From positions 1-64,000 of the forward strand of contig JAYODW010000002.1 in assembly GCA_038116745.1 (NCBI GenBank): a stretch of 64,000 nt of DNA. Reading direction: 5' to 3'. Below, piece by piece: positions 34,157-43,218 of the stretch; position 1 is the first letter of the stretch; each line of letters opens with the position of its first letter. The translations under genes were made by a program, and so were the position numbers. The notes below the pieces were generated by a model that was given only the letters and a program-made list of their open reading frames with translations, was not told where the DNA came from and ran no database searches. Origin of the DNA: JAYODW01 sp038116745. Its GTDB lineage: Bacteria; Pseudomonadota; Gammaproteobacteria; Ga0077536.

Positions 34157-35823
34157 TCAGGAAAACAGCGCGCTGTAACGCTCCCGGAGCAGATTTTTCT
34201 GCACCTTACCCATGGCGTTGCGCGGCAGCTCATCTAGGACAAGGATCCGTTTCGGCACTTTGAAGCCGGCCAGCTGCGCCTTCAGGACGCTGATGAGCGC
34301 GGCTTCATCCAGCTCAATCGATGACGCGGACAACACAGCAGCAACCACTGCCTCGCCGAAATCGTTGTGCGGCACACCGAAGACAGCAGCCTCGGCAATT
34401 CCCGCGCAGGCCTCGAGTTCCCGCTCAATCTCTTTGGGATAGATGTTGAGTCCACCGCTGATGACCATGTCCTTGCTGCGCCCAACGATAAACAGATACC
34501 CGTCCTCGTCCAGATAGCCCTGGTCACCGGTCGCGAACCAGCCACCATCCCGGAAAGCGCCCTCTGTCGCCTCGGGCAATCGCCAGTAGCCGGGCAGAAC
34601 ATTCGGCCCNNNNNNNNNNNNNNNNNNNNNNNNNNNNNNNNNNNNNNNNNNNNNNNNNNNNNNNNNNNNNNNNNNNNNNNNNNNNNNNNNNNNNNNNNNN
34701 NNNNNNNNNAAGCGCCCTCTGTCGCCTCGGGCAATCGCCAGTAGCCGGGCAGAACATTCGGCCCTCGCACCTCGATGTCACCAACCATGCCACCGGACTG
34801 GATGCTGCCATCCTCGGCTACAACGCGCAGCTCGACGCCCTGCAGCGGGGGTCCGACTGATCCTGCTTTACGCGTGCCCTGCAATGGGTTCGAGGTGTTG
34901 ATCCCGGTCTCGGTCATGCCGTAGCGTTCGAGAATGATGTGCCCGGTCCGCGCTGCGAACGCATGAAATGTTGCCTCCGACAGCGGTGCGGATCCTGAGA
35001 TAAACAGACGCAGGCTTGCGCAGCGCGCCTGGTCGAGTCGCGTATCCGCCAGCAGACGCGTGTAATAGGTCGGCACACCGGCCATGAGGCTGGCGCCGGG
35101 CAAGGCATCCAGCACCGCATCGGGCTCAAATTTCGACAGAAAGCGCAGACTCGCTCCGGCGACGAGCGTGGGTCCCAGAGTTATGAACAGACCATGCACA
35201 TGGAACACGGGCAGTGCGTGGACCAGTATGTCGTCACAGGTGAAACCCCACGCGTCGGCCAGCGCCACAGCATTGCTGAGGAGATTGCCGTGGGTGATAC
35301 AGATCCCCTTCGGCGTGCCGGTGGTGCCCGAGGAATAAAGCAACGCTGCCTGGTCATCACCGCGGTTTTCATGCGCACCTTGCAGGATGCTGGCCTGGCG
35401 ACGGACATCAGCAAAGCTGCCCTCGCCGCGCGCATCCAGCGTCAGCTGAAACTCAAGCTCAGGACACGCCGCGGTTGATTCCGTCAGGCGGTCGCCCAGT
35501 CCGGGGTCAAAGACCAGCGCCCGGGACCCGGCGTCTCTCAGAAAGAAGCCGAGCTCACGTGCAGTGTAGGCAGGATTCAGCGGATGGAAGATGAGCCCCG
35601 CGCGCAGGCAGCCGAGGTAGAGCCAGAGGTACTCGACCGATTTCTCCGCGACCACTGACACCCGGTCGCCCGCCTCGAGACCCAGATCGCGCAGCGCCTG
35701 AGCGGCCTGTCCGGAAAGCTTCTCCAGATCTGCGTAGGTGTAGCGTGCCCCTGAGCCATCGGTCAGGAACGGACGTTCCGGCGCAAAAGCCGCTGCCAGG
35801 CGGGCATACAGATTTTCGTTCAT
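34157..35823 (-). CDS. matB: Malonyl-CoA-synthetase-like acyl-CoA ligase (MatB type), interrupted by a false gap
   Basis: The gene is split by 100 Ns flanked by two identical 55-bp copies (34555-34609 and 34710-34764). If one copy and the Ns are removed, the frame closes exactly and gives a 503-residue ligase, the normal MatB length. Motifs include LLYSSGTTGTPKGICITHGN (ATP loop), ISGSAPL, ERYGMTETGINTSNP, WFATGDQGYLDEDG, GRSKDMVISGGLNIYPKEIE and LPRNAMGKVQKN with the catalytic Lys. MatB converts malonate or methylmalonate to the CoA ester. CGGAG lies 5 nt before the ATG. A wider acyl substrate range is possible. Confidence 0.88.
34555..34609. repeat. Left copy of 55-bp exact duplicate beside the gap
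   Basis: These 55 bp are identical to 34710-34764 on the other side of the 100-N gap. They are best read as the overlap between two contig ends and not as a biological repeat. Confidence 0.95.
34610..34709. other. Scaffold gap (100 N)
   Basis: Exactly 100 Ns, a default scaffolding length. The flanking identical 55 bp imply a true gap of minus 55 bp, so no sequence is missing and the matB frame is intact. Confidence 0.95.
34710..34764. repeat. Right copy of 55-bp exact duplicate beside the gap
   Basis: Identical to 34555-34609; see that entry. Both encode the same matB residues around NVLPGYWRLPEATEGA. Confidence 0.95.
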
Positions 35824-35854
35824 TCAGACTCCGGGTCCGAACAGGACCCCTCAC

Positions 35855-37000
35855 TTACAGGGCGCGCGAAATGAGCTCTTTCATGATCTCGTTCGAACCG
35901 CCGTAGATCATCGTCACACGGCTGTCCGCGAAATACTGCGCTACCGGGTATTCCATCATGTAGCCGTAGCCACCGTGCAGCTGCAGACACTCGTGCGCGG
36001 TCTCGAACTGTTTCTGGGTGCACCACCACTTAGCCATCGAGGCCGTTTCGTTATCCAGCGTGCCCGCATTCAGAGCTTGAATGCAGTGGTCAACAAATAC
36101 CCGGCCGATCCTGGCTTCGGTCGCGAGCTCCGCGAGTTTGAACTTCGAGTTCTGAAAATCGAACACACTCTGACCGAAAGCCTTACGCTCTTTGGTATAG
36201 CCGACCGTCTGCTCGACCACCGTTTCCATCGCCGCCACGGCGGCAACGGCGATGATCAGGCGCTCGCGCGGCAGCTGCGCCATCAGCTGAAAAAATCCCT
36301 GGCCCTCCACACCGCCGAGTACATTTCCGGCCGGGATCTGACACTCATCAAAAAAAAGTTCGCACGTGTCCTGCCCTTTCATCCCGATCTTTTTCAGCGG
36401 CCGGTTACGCCGGAAGCCGGGCAGCCCGTCGACCTCGCACATGAGCAGAGAAATGCCCTTTGCGCGGGCGTCCGGATCGGTTTTGCACACCACGCAGATC
36501 AGATTGGAATTCCAGCCGTTGGTGATGAAAGTCTTCGCGCCGGTGAGCACGAATTCGTCGCCATCCCGCACGGCGCGCGTTTTAACGGCCTGAAGATCCG
36601 AGCCGGTGCCCGGCTCGGTCATGGCGATCGAGGTGATGATCTCGCCGCGCGCCATCCCCGGAAGCCAGCGCTGCTTCTGCTCTTCCGTCCCATATCGCAG
36701 CAGGTAATGGGCAACGATGCTCTGGATTCCGTTGCCAAAGCTCGAGATGCAGCCGCGCGTGCACTCTTCGTAGGTAATCGCATCGAAACCGAAGTCGCCG
36801 CCGCCACCGCCGTACTCAGGGGGAACATCGGGACACAGCATCCCGATCTCCCCCGCTTTCTGCCAGACCTCAGGTTCGGGGTGACCCTGGTCGTTCCAGC
36901 GCTCCCGATGCGGCACGAGCTCGGCCTCGACGAACTTGCGGACCGAGTCCCGAAAGATCTCGTGGTCTTCGGTCATCCATGCAGAGCGGTGCGGGTTCAT
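35855..37000 (-). CDS. Acyl-CoA dehydrogenase with relocated catalytic Glu (LCAD/IVD type)
   Basis: A 381-residue acyl-CoA dehydrogenase. SIAMTEPGTGSDLQAVKT near 124 and FITNGWNSNLICVV near 158 bind FAD and substrate. At the usual catalytic position the sequence is MIYGGSNEIMKELI, with Gly instead of Glu. However, QLPRERLIIAVAA near 245 carries the Glu used by long-chain and isovaleryl-CoA dehydrogenases. It is therefore likely active, with preference for long or branched acyl-CoA, which fits IcmF and the thiolase nearby. Stop and start spacing to its neighbours is 6-31 bp. Confidence 0.92.
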   Translation of the reverse strand: MNPHRSAWMTEDHEIFRDSVRKFVEAELVPHRERWNDQGHPEPEVWQKAGEIGMLCPDVPPEYGGGGGDFGFDAITYEECTRGCISSFGNGIQSIVAHYLLRYGTEEQKQRWLPGMARGEIITSIAMTEPGTGSDLQAVKTRAVRDGDEFVLTGAKTFITNGWNSNLICVVCKTDPDARAKGISLLMCEVDGLPGFRRNRPLKKIGMKGQDTCELFFDECQIPAGNVLGGVEGQGFFQLMAQLPRERLIIAVAAVAAMETVVEQTVGYTKERKAFGQSVFDFQNSKFKLAELATEARIGRVFVDHCIQALNAGTLDNETASMAKWWCTQKQFETAHECLQLHGGYGYMMEYPVAQYFADSRVTMIYGGSNEIMKELISRAL

Positions 37001-37006
37001 AAGCGC

Positions 37007-38206
37007 TCAGGCATGCAGACCGAATACGGAAACACTGGCCACGTTGCGGAATGGATGCCCGCCGAGGTTATGCGTCAGGCCAATCGAAGGACTGGCGAGC
37101 TGACGTTCCCCTGCGCGTCCGAGCAGCTGCAGGTACATTTCGTAGGCCATGCGCAGCCCGCTGGCTCCGATCGGGTGCCCGAAACACTTCAGCCCGCCAT
37201 CAATCTGGCAGGGCACCTCGCCATCCCGGTCAAAGCGTCCGTCGAGCACCGCGTCGATGGCACCACCCTCGTCGCACAAGCCCAGGTCCTCCATGACCAC
37301 CAGCTCAGTCACAGAGAAGCAGTCGTGCACTTCGGTCATATCGAGCTGCTTGCGCGGATCGGTAATACCCGCCTCTTTATAGGCGCGCTCCGCGGCGATC
37401 CGAGTCGTCAGCAGGTAGCTTCCATCCCAGGCGGTGTTGGACATCTCGAGACCATTGCTGGGCGCGAGCTGCATGGCCTTCACCGTGACCATGTCCTTGA
37501 TGCCCATCTCGCGGGCTTTCTCGACGCTGGTGACAATGGCACAGGCAGCCCCGTCGCTGACGCCGCAACAGTCGTACAGGCCGAGCGGTGCGGCGATCAT
37601 CGGCGCGTTCATGGCCTGATCTTCAGTAATCGTGCGGCGCAGATGGGCCTTCGGATTCAGCGCGCCGTTCGCGTGACTTTTGACCGAGATATGCGCCATG
37701 GCGCGCTTGAGATCCTGCGGGTTGCACTGATGCTTGGCCGCATAGGCGCTGGCAAGCTGCGCGAACGCGCCCGGGGCCGTCGCATTGGGCAGCCAGAGGT
37801 CGTCAAAAGTCCCTTTGCTGCGTTCCGGCAGTCCTGCATATCCGGTGTCCTTGAGCTTTTCCACGCCGACGGCCAGGGCGATATCGCAGGCACCTGCAGC
37901 CACCGCATAGACCGCGCCGCGCAGCGCTTCAGTTCCGGTCGCGCACATGTTTTCCACCCGTGTCACCGGGATATTGGGCAGTCGCAGCGACATGCTCAGC
38001 GGCAGCGCAGATTTACCGGCGCTCTGCTCCTGGAAAAAAAGTCCCAGCCAGGCCATCTCGATCTGCTCACGCTCGACCCCGGCATCAGCCAGAGCTTCTG
38101 TGAATGCTTCGACGATCAGCTCCTCCGGCCCGCAGTCCCAGCGCTCGCCGAAGCGCGTGCAGCCCATGCCGATGATCGCCACTTTGTCTTTTATGCCACT
38201 TGCCAT
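37007..38206 (-). CDS. SCP-x-type thiolase family protein
   Basis: A 399-residue thiolase. The nucleophile Cys88 is in VENMCATGTEALRGAVYA. The second half has EVHDCFSVTELVV and GGLKCFGHPIGASGLRMAYE, the SCP-x thiolase signatures carrying His and Cys. It may cleave a 3-ketoacyl-CoA, including branched or steroid-like side chains, or serve as the partner of the adjacent HMG-CoA-synthase-like/DUF35 protein. GAGGAG is 8 nt upstream of the ATG. No sterol carrier domain is fused. Confidence 0.92.
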   Translation of the reverse strand: MASGIKDKVAIIGMGCTRFGERWDCGPEELIVEAFTEALADAGVEREQIEMAWLGLFFQEQSAGKSALPLSMSLRLPNIPVTRVENMCATGTEALRGAVYAVAAGACDIALAVGVEKLKDTGYAGLPERSKGTFDDLWLPNATAPGAFAQLASAYAAKHQCNPQDLKRAMAHISVKSHANGALNPKAHLRRTITEDQAMNAPMIAAPLGLYDCCGVSDGAACAIVTSVEKAREMGIKDMVTVKAMQLAPSNGLEMSNTAWDGSYLLTTRIAAERAYKEAGITDPRKQLDMTEVHDCFSVTELVVMEDLGLCDEGGAIDAVLDGRFDRDGEVPCQIDGGLKCFGHPIGASGLRMAYEMYLQLLGRAGERQLASPSIGLTHNLGGHPFRNVASVSVFGLHA

Positions 38207-38273
38207 CGCAGCTTCTCCTCAGTTGTGAACGCCGGGCAGTTCCCGGTCGTGGGTTCTAATGTGAACGGTCCGC

Positions 38274-39704
38274 TCAATCTTCGATAACCGGTGCGGGTTT
38301 CCAGAAATAGCGCCGAAAATGTCGTTTATGGTCAAAATCCTTGACCCTGAACACCAGACGCACCGGATCGCCAACCGCGACCTGTCCTGCCGTAAAGTCA
38401 GTGAACTCAAGCATCACATTCGCGCCGTCCGCAAACTCGACGTTGCCATAGATATATGGCGGAGACGGCGTGTAGGCCAACCAGTCTTCGGTGAACGATT
38501 TCACCCGCCCGGTTAATCCGGACAGACTTTCGGGGGCCTGTGTATCCGATGCCCCGCACTTCACGCACACGATAGCGCGCGGGAACTGCAGGGTATTACA
38601 GGCCGAACAACGCCCCCCGAGCATCGAGGTAATATCGCGGCGTTTGCGGTAGAACGCGGACAGCGCCGTGCGGTTATCGCGCTCTGAGCGCAGGCCGAAA
38701 TCGATGTCTATCTGATTCCGCAAGGACAGGAAGTAGGTGTAGTTGGAGCTGAGGCGTTTATTCTCCAGGGTGCGACTCAACCCACGCCCCGCGCGTGCCC
38801 CGGCCAGCGCGGGGGTGGCGCGCAGCAGCACCGCGTCAGCGCCCTGGCCGAAGCCAATAATCATGATGTAGGCATCGGTCCGCGCACTCTCCAGCGCGCC
38901 CGCCAGCATCAGCAGCGGGTGGGCACATCCGCAATCACCGCAGTTGGATTCAAGCGCATCGCCAAAACGCTTGCCCTCTACGCCGAGTGTTTTGGCCAGC
39001 GCCCGCGCTGTGGCGCTAGAGCCATGCAGGACGAAATGATCAATATCTGTCACCGCAATGCCTGCTTCCCGTGCCGCCTGCTCGACCACTTCAGGAACAA
39101 TCTTGAGATAACCCTCCTCGCGCACCCAGCGCTCCTCCAGGGCATAGTCAAAATCTGCTTCAGCAGTCCGGTACTGATCGACCAGATCCTCGTGGCAGGA
39201 TGCCGCACCGACAAATTCGGCTATCGGCTTACCCTCCCCCAGCAGGAGCGCGCCGGCGCCATGTCCGTAAAGCATTTCCTGCGTACTGCCCGGTCGGGTC
39301 TCGCGGCACTCACTGGCAAGCAGCAGCGCCGCCTCGCCGGCGCGCGCCATCCGCGCCAGAGCGCTGGTCGCCGCCCGACGGCTGCCACCGAGGTCCTCGG
39401 TCAGCAGTGGGTTATCGAGCAGCAGCGCATCCGCCACCACACCGCTGTTCGATCGATCTGAAAACGGCAGGGTCGTTGAGGCCAGACTCAGCTGCGAAAC
39501 CGTGTTATTCAGACCCCGCAGACAATCTCTGCCCGCTTCAACGGCGAGGGTCACAGCGTCTTCGTCCCAGTTGGCCACCGCGCGCTCGCCCGCTGCCAGG
39601 CCGCGCAGACCGGGTACCGCCCAGCCCACCGCCTCCAGAATGGCCGCGCGGCTCAGCCGCAGCGCAGGGACATACGCACCAAAAGAAAGAATTCCGTAAC
39701 TCAT
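38274..39704 (-). CDS. HMG-CoA-synthase-like protein fused to a DUF35 OB-fold zinc domain
   Basis: A 476-residue fusion. Residues ~1-330 have the 3-hydroxy-3-methylglutaryl-CoA synthase-like thiolase fold, and residues ~350-476 are a DUF35-type domain with a zinc ribbon (GGRCSACNTLQFPRAIVCVKCG) followed by an OB-fold. In true HMG-CoA synthases the nucleophile is in a xCYAAT-type motif; here the aligned segment is GGSRRAATSAL, so Arg109 appears to replace Cys. The protein may be a non-catalytic scaffold or use another chemistry. AAGGAA is 9 nt upstream of the ATG. The thiolase gene follows 67 bp later, recalling the archaeal thiolase/HMGCS/DUF35 complex. Confidence 0.82.
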   Translation of the reverse strand: MSYGILSFGAYVPALRLSRAAILEAVGWAVPGLRGLAAGERAVANWDEDAVTLAVEAGRDCLRGLNNTVSQLSLASTTLPFSDRSNSGVVADALLLDNPLLTEDLGGSRRAATSALARMARAGEAALLLASECRETRPGSTQEMLYGHGAGALLLGEGKPIAEFVGAASCHEDLVDQYRTAEADFDYALEERWVREEGYLKIVPEVVEQAAREAGIAVTDIDHFVLHGSSATARALAKTLGVEGKRFGDALESNCGDCGCAHPLLMLAGALESARTDAYIMIIGFGQGADAVLLRATPALAGARAGRGLSRTLENKRLSSNYTYFLSLRNQIDIDFGLRSERDNRTALSAFYRKRRDITSMLGGRCSACNTLQFPRAIVCVKCGASDTQAPESLSGLTGRVKSFTEDWLAYTPSPPYIYGNVEFADGANVMLEFTDFTAGQVAVGDPVRLVFRVKDFDHKRHFRRYFWKPAPVIED

Positions 39705-39796
39705 CAGTCTTGTTTCCTTAAATCCTCAGCCGCGGCTCAAGGGTCTACGGCACCGCGCAGTTCGCGCACCGCACCCTCGGCTGCCGCCTCTTGCGT

Positions 39797-40984
39797 CTAG
39801 AGCGCTTTGCCTGCGCGCAGGTCGGTTATCTCCGCCTCGCTGAAACCGATTTCCTTCAGCACAGCGTCAGTATGCTCACCGATGGTCGGCGCGCGCTGCT
39901 GCGGGGGCTCGTAACCAGACATATCAAGCGGGAAGCGCGCAACCGGCGTCCCGGCCGCCACGTCCGGATAACCCGGATCTCCCAGAAACCCCATGGCCAC
40001 AGTCTGCGGGTGCGCCGGGGCCTGGTCCAGGTCGAGCACCGGCGCTGCGGGCACGCCGGCCGCGGCGAGTTCGTCGAGCACCTGTTCAGTGGTCCGCTCG
40101 GCACACCAGGCGGCGACCTGCTCGCAGATTTCGTCCCGCCGTTCACCGCGTACGGTGTCGTCGGCGTAACCGGGATCGTCCAGCCATTGCGTTTTGCCAA
40201 GCTGGGTGGCGAATCGCTTAAACAGACCATTGCTGACCACATGGGTCAGCACATGACCATCCTGAGTCTCGAAAATGTCCGTCGGTGCACTGGTCTGCCC
40301 GCGGTTGCCGCAGGGCACGCGGTTTACATTGAGTACCGCCTGCTCGATCAGCGCCGGGTTGAAAAACGTCAGCGCCGTGCCCAGCAAAGACGCCTGCACG
40401 TGCTGCCCTTTTCCTGTGTCGCGGCGCTGATACAGCGCGGCCACCGTTCCCAGAGCGCCGAGCGACGCAGTACCGAAATCCGCGAAGGGCGTGGCGCTTC
40501 TCGCAGGTTTGCCGGGCGTCCCAGACATGAAGGCGGACCCGGACATGACCTGCCCGACGCCGTCAAAGCCTCCACGCGTACTCCATGGTCCCTGATGACC
40601 GAACCCGGTCTGGGTCGTCAGAATGATGTCCGGCTTGATTGCACACAGGCTTTCGTAATCGAGCCCCGCACGTTGCAGCGCAGGAGGCGGCATATTGGCA
40701 ATCACGACGTCAGCGGTCGCGATCAGCCGGCGCAGAACTTCCTGCGACTGCGCGTGTTTGACGTCGAGCGTGATTGAGCGCTTGTTGACACCGGTCTGCA
40801 GAAATACGGCGCTGGTAGTCGGACTGACCGGCCCCACGAAGCGGTCCTCGCTGCCTCCCGGTTTTTCGATCCGGATGACATCCGCTCCCAGATAAGCCAG
40901 AAGAGCAGCGCAGTAAGGTCCGGCGATGTAGCGCGAAAAGTCGAGGACCCTGACGCCGTCAAGGATGCCTGCTGGTCCGTTCAT
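39797..40984 (-). CDS. CaiB/BaiF (class III) CoA transferase
   Basis: A 395-residue family III CoA transferase that moves CoA between carboxylic acids through an aspartyl-CoA anhydride. DGVRVLDFSRYIAGPYCAALLAYLG opens the protein in part, NKRSITLDVKH near 70 binds CoA, and the catalytic Asp is in TPFADFGTASLGALG near 170. I chose the ATG at 40984 (MNGPAGILDG) because GGGGGAG sits 6 nt upstream; an ATG one codon earlier is too close. The donor and acceptor are unknown. It heads the gene group with the HMGCS-like and thiolase genes. Confidence 0.93.
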   Translation of the reverse strand: MNGPAGILDGVRVLDFSRYIAGPYCAALLAYLGADVIRIEKPGGSEDRFVGPVSPTTSAVFLQTGVNKRSITLDVKHAQSQEVLRRLIATADVVIANMPPPALQRAGLDYESLCAIKPDIILTTQTGFGHQGPWSTRGGFDGVGQVMSGSAFMSGTPGKPARSATPFADFGTASLGALGTVAALYQRRDTGKGQHVQASLLGTALTFFNPALIEQAVLNVNRVPCGNRGQTSAPTDIFETQDGHVLTHVVSNGLFKRFATQLGKTQWLDDPGYADDTVRGERRDEICEQVAAWCAERTTEQVLDELAAAGVPAAPVLDLDQAPAHPQTVAMGFLGDPGYPDVAAGTPVARFPLDMSGYEPPQQRAPTIGEHTDAVLKEIGFSEAEITDLRAGKAL

Positions 40985-41013
40985 CATGCTCTCCCCCAAT
41001 TATTTCGCTGCTC

Positions 41014-41055
41014 ACGCCGTCGGAAACCGGCGTACGCGGCGCCCCCTCAGGGGGC
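41014..41055. other. Two tandem GC-rich hairpins in the MBL/CaiB spacer
   Basis: ACGCCG-N8-CGGCGT (41014-41033) is followed by GCCCCC-TCA-GGGGGC (41041-41055). They lie in the 181-bp spacer between the MBL hydrolase stop and the CoA transferase start. No T-run is present on the minus strand. They may end the LLM/MBL transcript or stabilise the downstream mRNA. Confidence 0.4.
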
Positions 41056-41165
41056 TCGCGAGCGGCTGTGCTGGACGATCGCTCCCATGCTGCCCCCGTC
41101 ACAACCGCCCGGGGCCACGGCTGGGCTATGGCCTCCGGGACGGTTTCTCACGGCTTCTCCCGGGC

Positions 41166-42035
41166 CTATACGTCCAGTCGGTAAGTGTCGCCATCCCGCA
41201 CAAGACGGCCCGCAGTCGGTCCCGCAAAGTGGGTACCGATGATCAACGTCGGGCTGTCGGCATACTCACCAAAAACACGCCGGCGCGTCGCCACAGCTGC
41301 ATCGTTGTCAACATCGAACGGGCTGACCAATGCCGGATCGTTGAACTGGATCGGGTGGTGGATGAAGTCACCGGTAATCATGGCGCTCTCGCCCTTGGAC
41401 TCGATGATGACCGAGCAATGTCCAGGAGTGTGGCCAGGGGTCGAGATCAGGCGCACGCCGGGGCATACCTCCTGGGGACCCGCGATGGGCCTGGCGAGAC
41501 CGGCATCGATAATCGGCGCCACGGAGTCTTCCCAGACCCGCTTCTGGATATCAATGAAATCATCCTCACCCTCCAGAGCGCCCCAGAATTCCTGATCGCC
41601 TTTGCCCCAGAGATACGAGGCGTTGGGGAAGGTTGGAACCCACTTGCCGTTTACCTGGTGAGTATTCCAACCGACGTGATCTAGGTGCAGGTGCGTGCAC
41701 AGCACGAAGTCGATTCCATCCGGGTCATAGCCCGCCCCTTTCAAATCGTCCATGTAGGACGTATCCAGGTTGTGCATGACCTCGAACGGATTCCGGTCGC
41801 GTCCGTTGCCGATGCAGGTGTCCACAATCAGGCGGTTGTCGCCAGTATCGATGACCAGAGAGTGAATGCTGAGCGACAGCACGCCCTCCGGGGTCACGAA
41901 ATGCGGAAACAGCCATGGCACCTTCTTGACCACGTCAGGTGTCGCTGCGGGGATGACGTCCGGAAATTCCGGAAACGTGATCTCCTCTATCTTGGTGATT
42001 GTCGTATCGCCGACTTTCCATTTCAGATTAGGCAT
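41166..42035 (-). CDS. MBL-fold metallohydrolase
   Basis: A 289-residue metallo-beta-lactamase-fold protein. The metal motif CTHLHLDHVGWNT near 115 gives HxHxDH, STPGHTPGHCSV near 205 supplies a third His, TGDFIHHP the bridging Asp and IIGTHFAGPTAG the last His, so two metals are expected. The family includes lactonases and other ester hydrolases; a lactone or ester made by a Baeyer-Villiger or LLM oxygenase would be a logical substrate, but this is inference. I chose the ATG at 42035 because GGGGAG lies 7 nt upstream. Confidence 0.9.
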   Translation of the reverse strand: MPNLKWKVGDTTITKIEEITFPEFPDVIPAATPDVVKKVPWLFPHFVTPEGVLSLSIHSLVIDTGDNRLIVDTCIGNGRDRNPFEVMHNLDTSYMDDLKGAGYDPDGIDFVLCTHLHLDHVGWNTHQVNGKWVPTFPNASYLWGKGDQEFWGALEGEDDFIDIQKRVWEDSVAPIIDAGLARPIAGPQEVCPGVRLISTPGHTPGHCSVIIESKGESAMITGDFIHHPIQFNDPALVSPFDVDNDAAVATRRRVFGEYADSPTLIIGTHFAGPTAGRLVRDGDTYRLDV

Positions 42036-42105
42036 AGTCATTCTCCCCTGTTGAATTTGACTTTACGGCGACTTCTGCACCGCAAAATGGATTTCCACAC
42101 TCGTT

Positions 42106-43140
42106 TTAAAGGATTTCCTCTGCTGCGACCTGCAGCTCGGCAGCGTTCGACACTGACAGCACCATCATGTCGATCTCGCCACGGTCTCCAGCCGTTTTCC
42201 ACTTCTTCAGCTGTGCCCGCACGTGATCCTCGGGGCCGACCAGGCAGGTTTCGTCGATGTACTGATCAGGCACCGCAGCCGCGGCCTCACTCTTCTTGCC
42301 CGACAGAAACAGGTCCTGAATTTTGACAGCCGCCTCTTCATAGCCGAGACGCTTGGTGTAATCGTTGTAGAAATTCTTTTCGCGCGCGCCCATTCCGCCC
42401 ACGTAGAGCGCAAAGCTGTCTTTCATCATGGTGCGGCATTTAGCGATGTCGTCACCCATGCTCATGCGCACATAGGGTGCGAAAGTAAAGCTGCTACGCG
42501 ACCGTCCACCACGCTCGATGCCACTGTTGATGGTTGCTTCCCAGAGGTCATAGCGCTCCGGGTTGGCCCAGATCATGAAACAGCCATCGGCAATCTCAGC
42601 CGCCGTCTCCACGCCCTTCCGAGTCGCCGCGCCCGTGTAAATCGGAATATCCGGATTACCGTGCAGAATGCTTTTCAGCGGTTTACCCAGGCCCATAGCA
42701 CCCGGACCTCGATAAGGGATCTGATAGTGCTCTCCGTCGTGGGTCAACGGCGCCTCGCGCCGGAAGATCTGGCGCATGATGTCGATGTACTCTCGCGTGC
42801 GGGTCAGCGGCTTACCGTAAGGCTGCCCGTACCAGCCTTCGATCACCTGCGGCCCTGACGGGCCGATACCCGCAATAAAACGCCCGCCGGACAGCTGGTC
42901 CAGCGTCATCGCCGTCATGGCGGTCATGGCCGGCGTCCGCGCCGACATCTGCATGATTCCTGTGCCGGCTTTAATGGTGGTCGTCTGCGCCAGGATCCAT
43001 GCCGCAGGCGTAACCGCGTCTGACCCCCAGGCCTCCGCCGTCCATACCGAGTCAAACCCCAGGCGCTCCGCCTCTTTCACAAGGTCGATGGGAAGCTTGA
43101 TACCGGCGCCTGAGTAACCAACAACGAGGGCAAGTCGCAT
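42106..43140 (-). CDS. LLM-class oxidoreductase, Rv3520c-like (F420-type)
   Basis: A 344-residue luciferase-like TIM-barrel protein. The sequence AERLGFDSVWTAEAWGSDAVTP near 23 (shown in part), MQMSARTPAMTAMTAMTLD near 64 and GIGPSGPQVIEGWYGQPYG near 91 strongly resemble the mycobacterial Rv3520c group, annotated as F420-dependent. Whether this organism makes F420 cannot be told here; FMN use is possible. I chose the ATG at 43140 (MRLALVVGYSG), since upstream codons show no homology. It precedes the MBL hydrolase gene on the same strand. Confidence 0.88.
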   Translation of the reverse strand: MRLALVVGYSGAGIKLPIDLVKEAERLGFDSVWTAEAWGSDAVTPAAWILAQTTTIKAGTGIMQMSARTPAMTAMTAMTLDQLSGGRFIAGIGPSGPQVIEGWYGQPYGKPLTRTREYIDIMRQIFRREAPLTHDGEHYQIPYRGPGAMGLGKPLKSILHGNPDIPIYTGAATRKGVETAAEIADGCFMIWANPERYDLWEATINSGIERGGRSRSSFTFAPYVRMSMGDDIAKCRTMMKDSFALYVGGMGAREKNFYNDYTKRLGYEEAAVKIQDLFLSGKKSEAAAAVPDQYIDETCLVGPEDHVRAQLKKWKTAGDRGEIDMMVLSVSNAAELQVAAEEIL

Positions 43141-43218
43141 AATTCTTATCCGTTCAGTTCGGGGAAAAGTCGGGCGCGAGCATAAGCGCGGGCGCGGGGC
43201 GGCCACAAGCAAACACCA

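Noticed and set aside
34555..34764. 55-bp direct repeat as a mobile-element footprint
   Set aside because: It flanks a 100-N scaffold gap, lies inside matB and restores the frame when collapsed; this is a contig overlap.
35975..38287. 770-codon plus-strand open frame
   Set aside because: It runs antisense to the well-supported acyl-CoA dehydrogenase and thiolase genes; its protein matches no family and reflects high GC.
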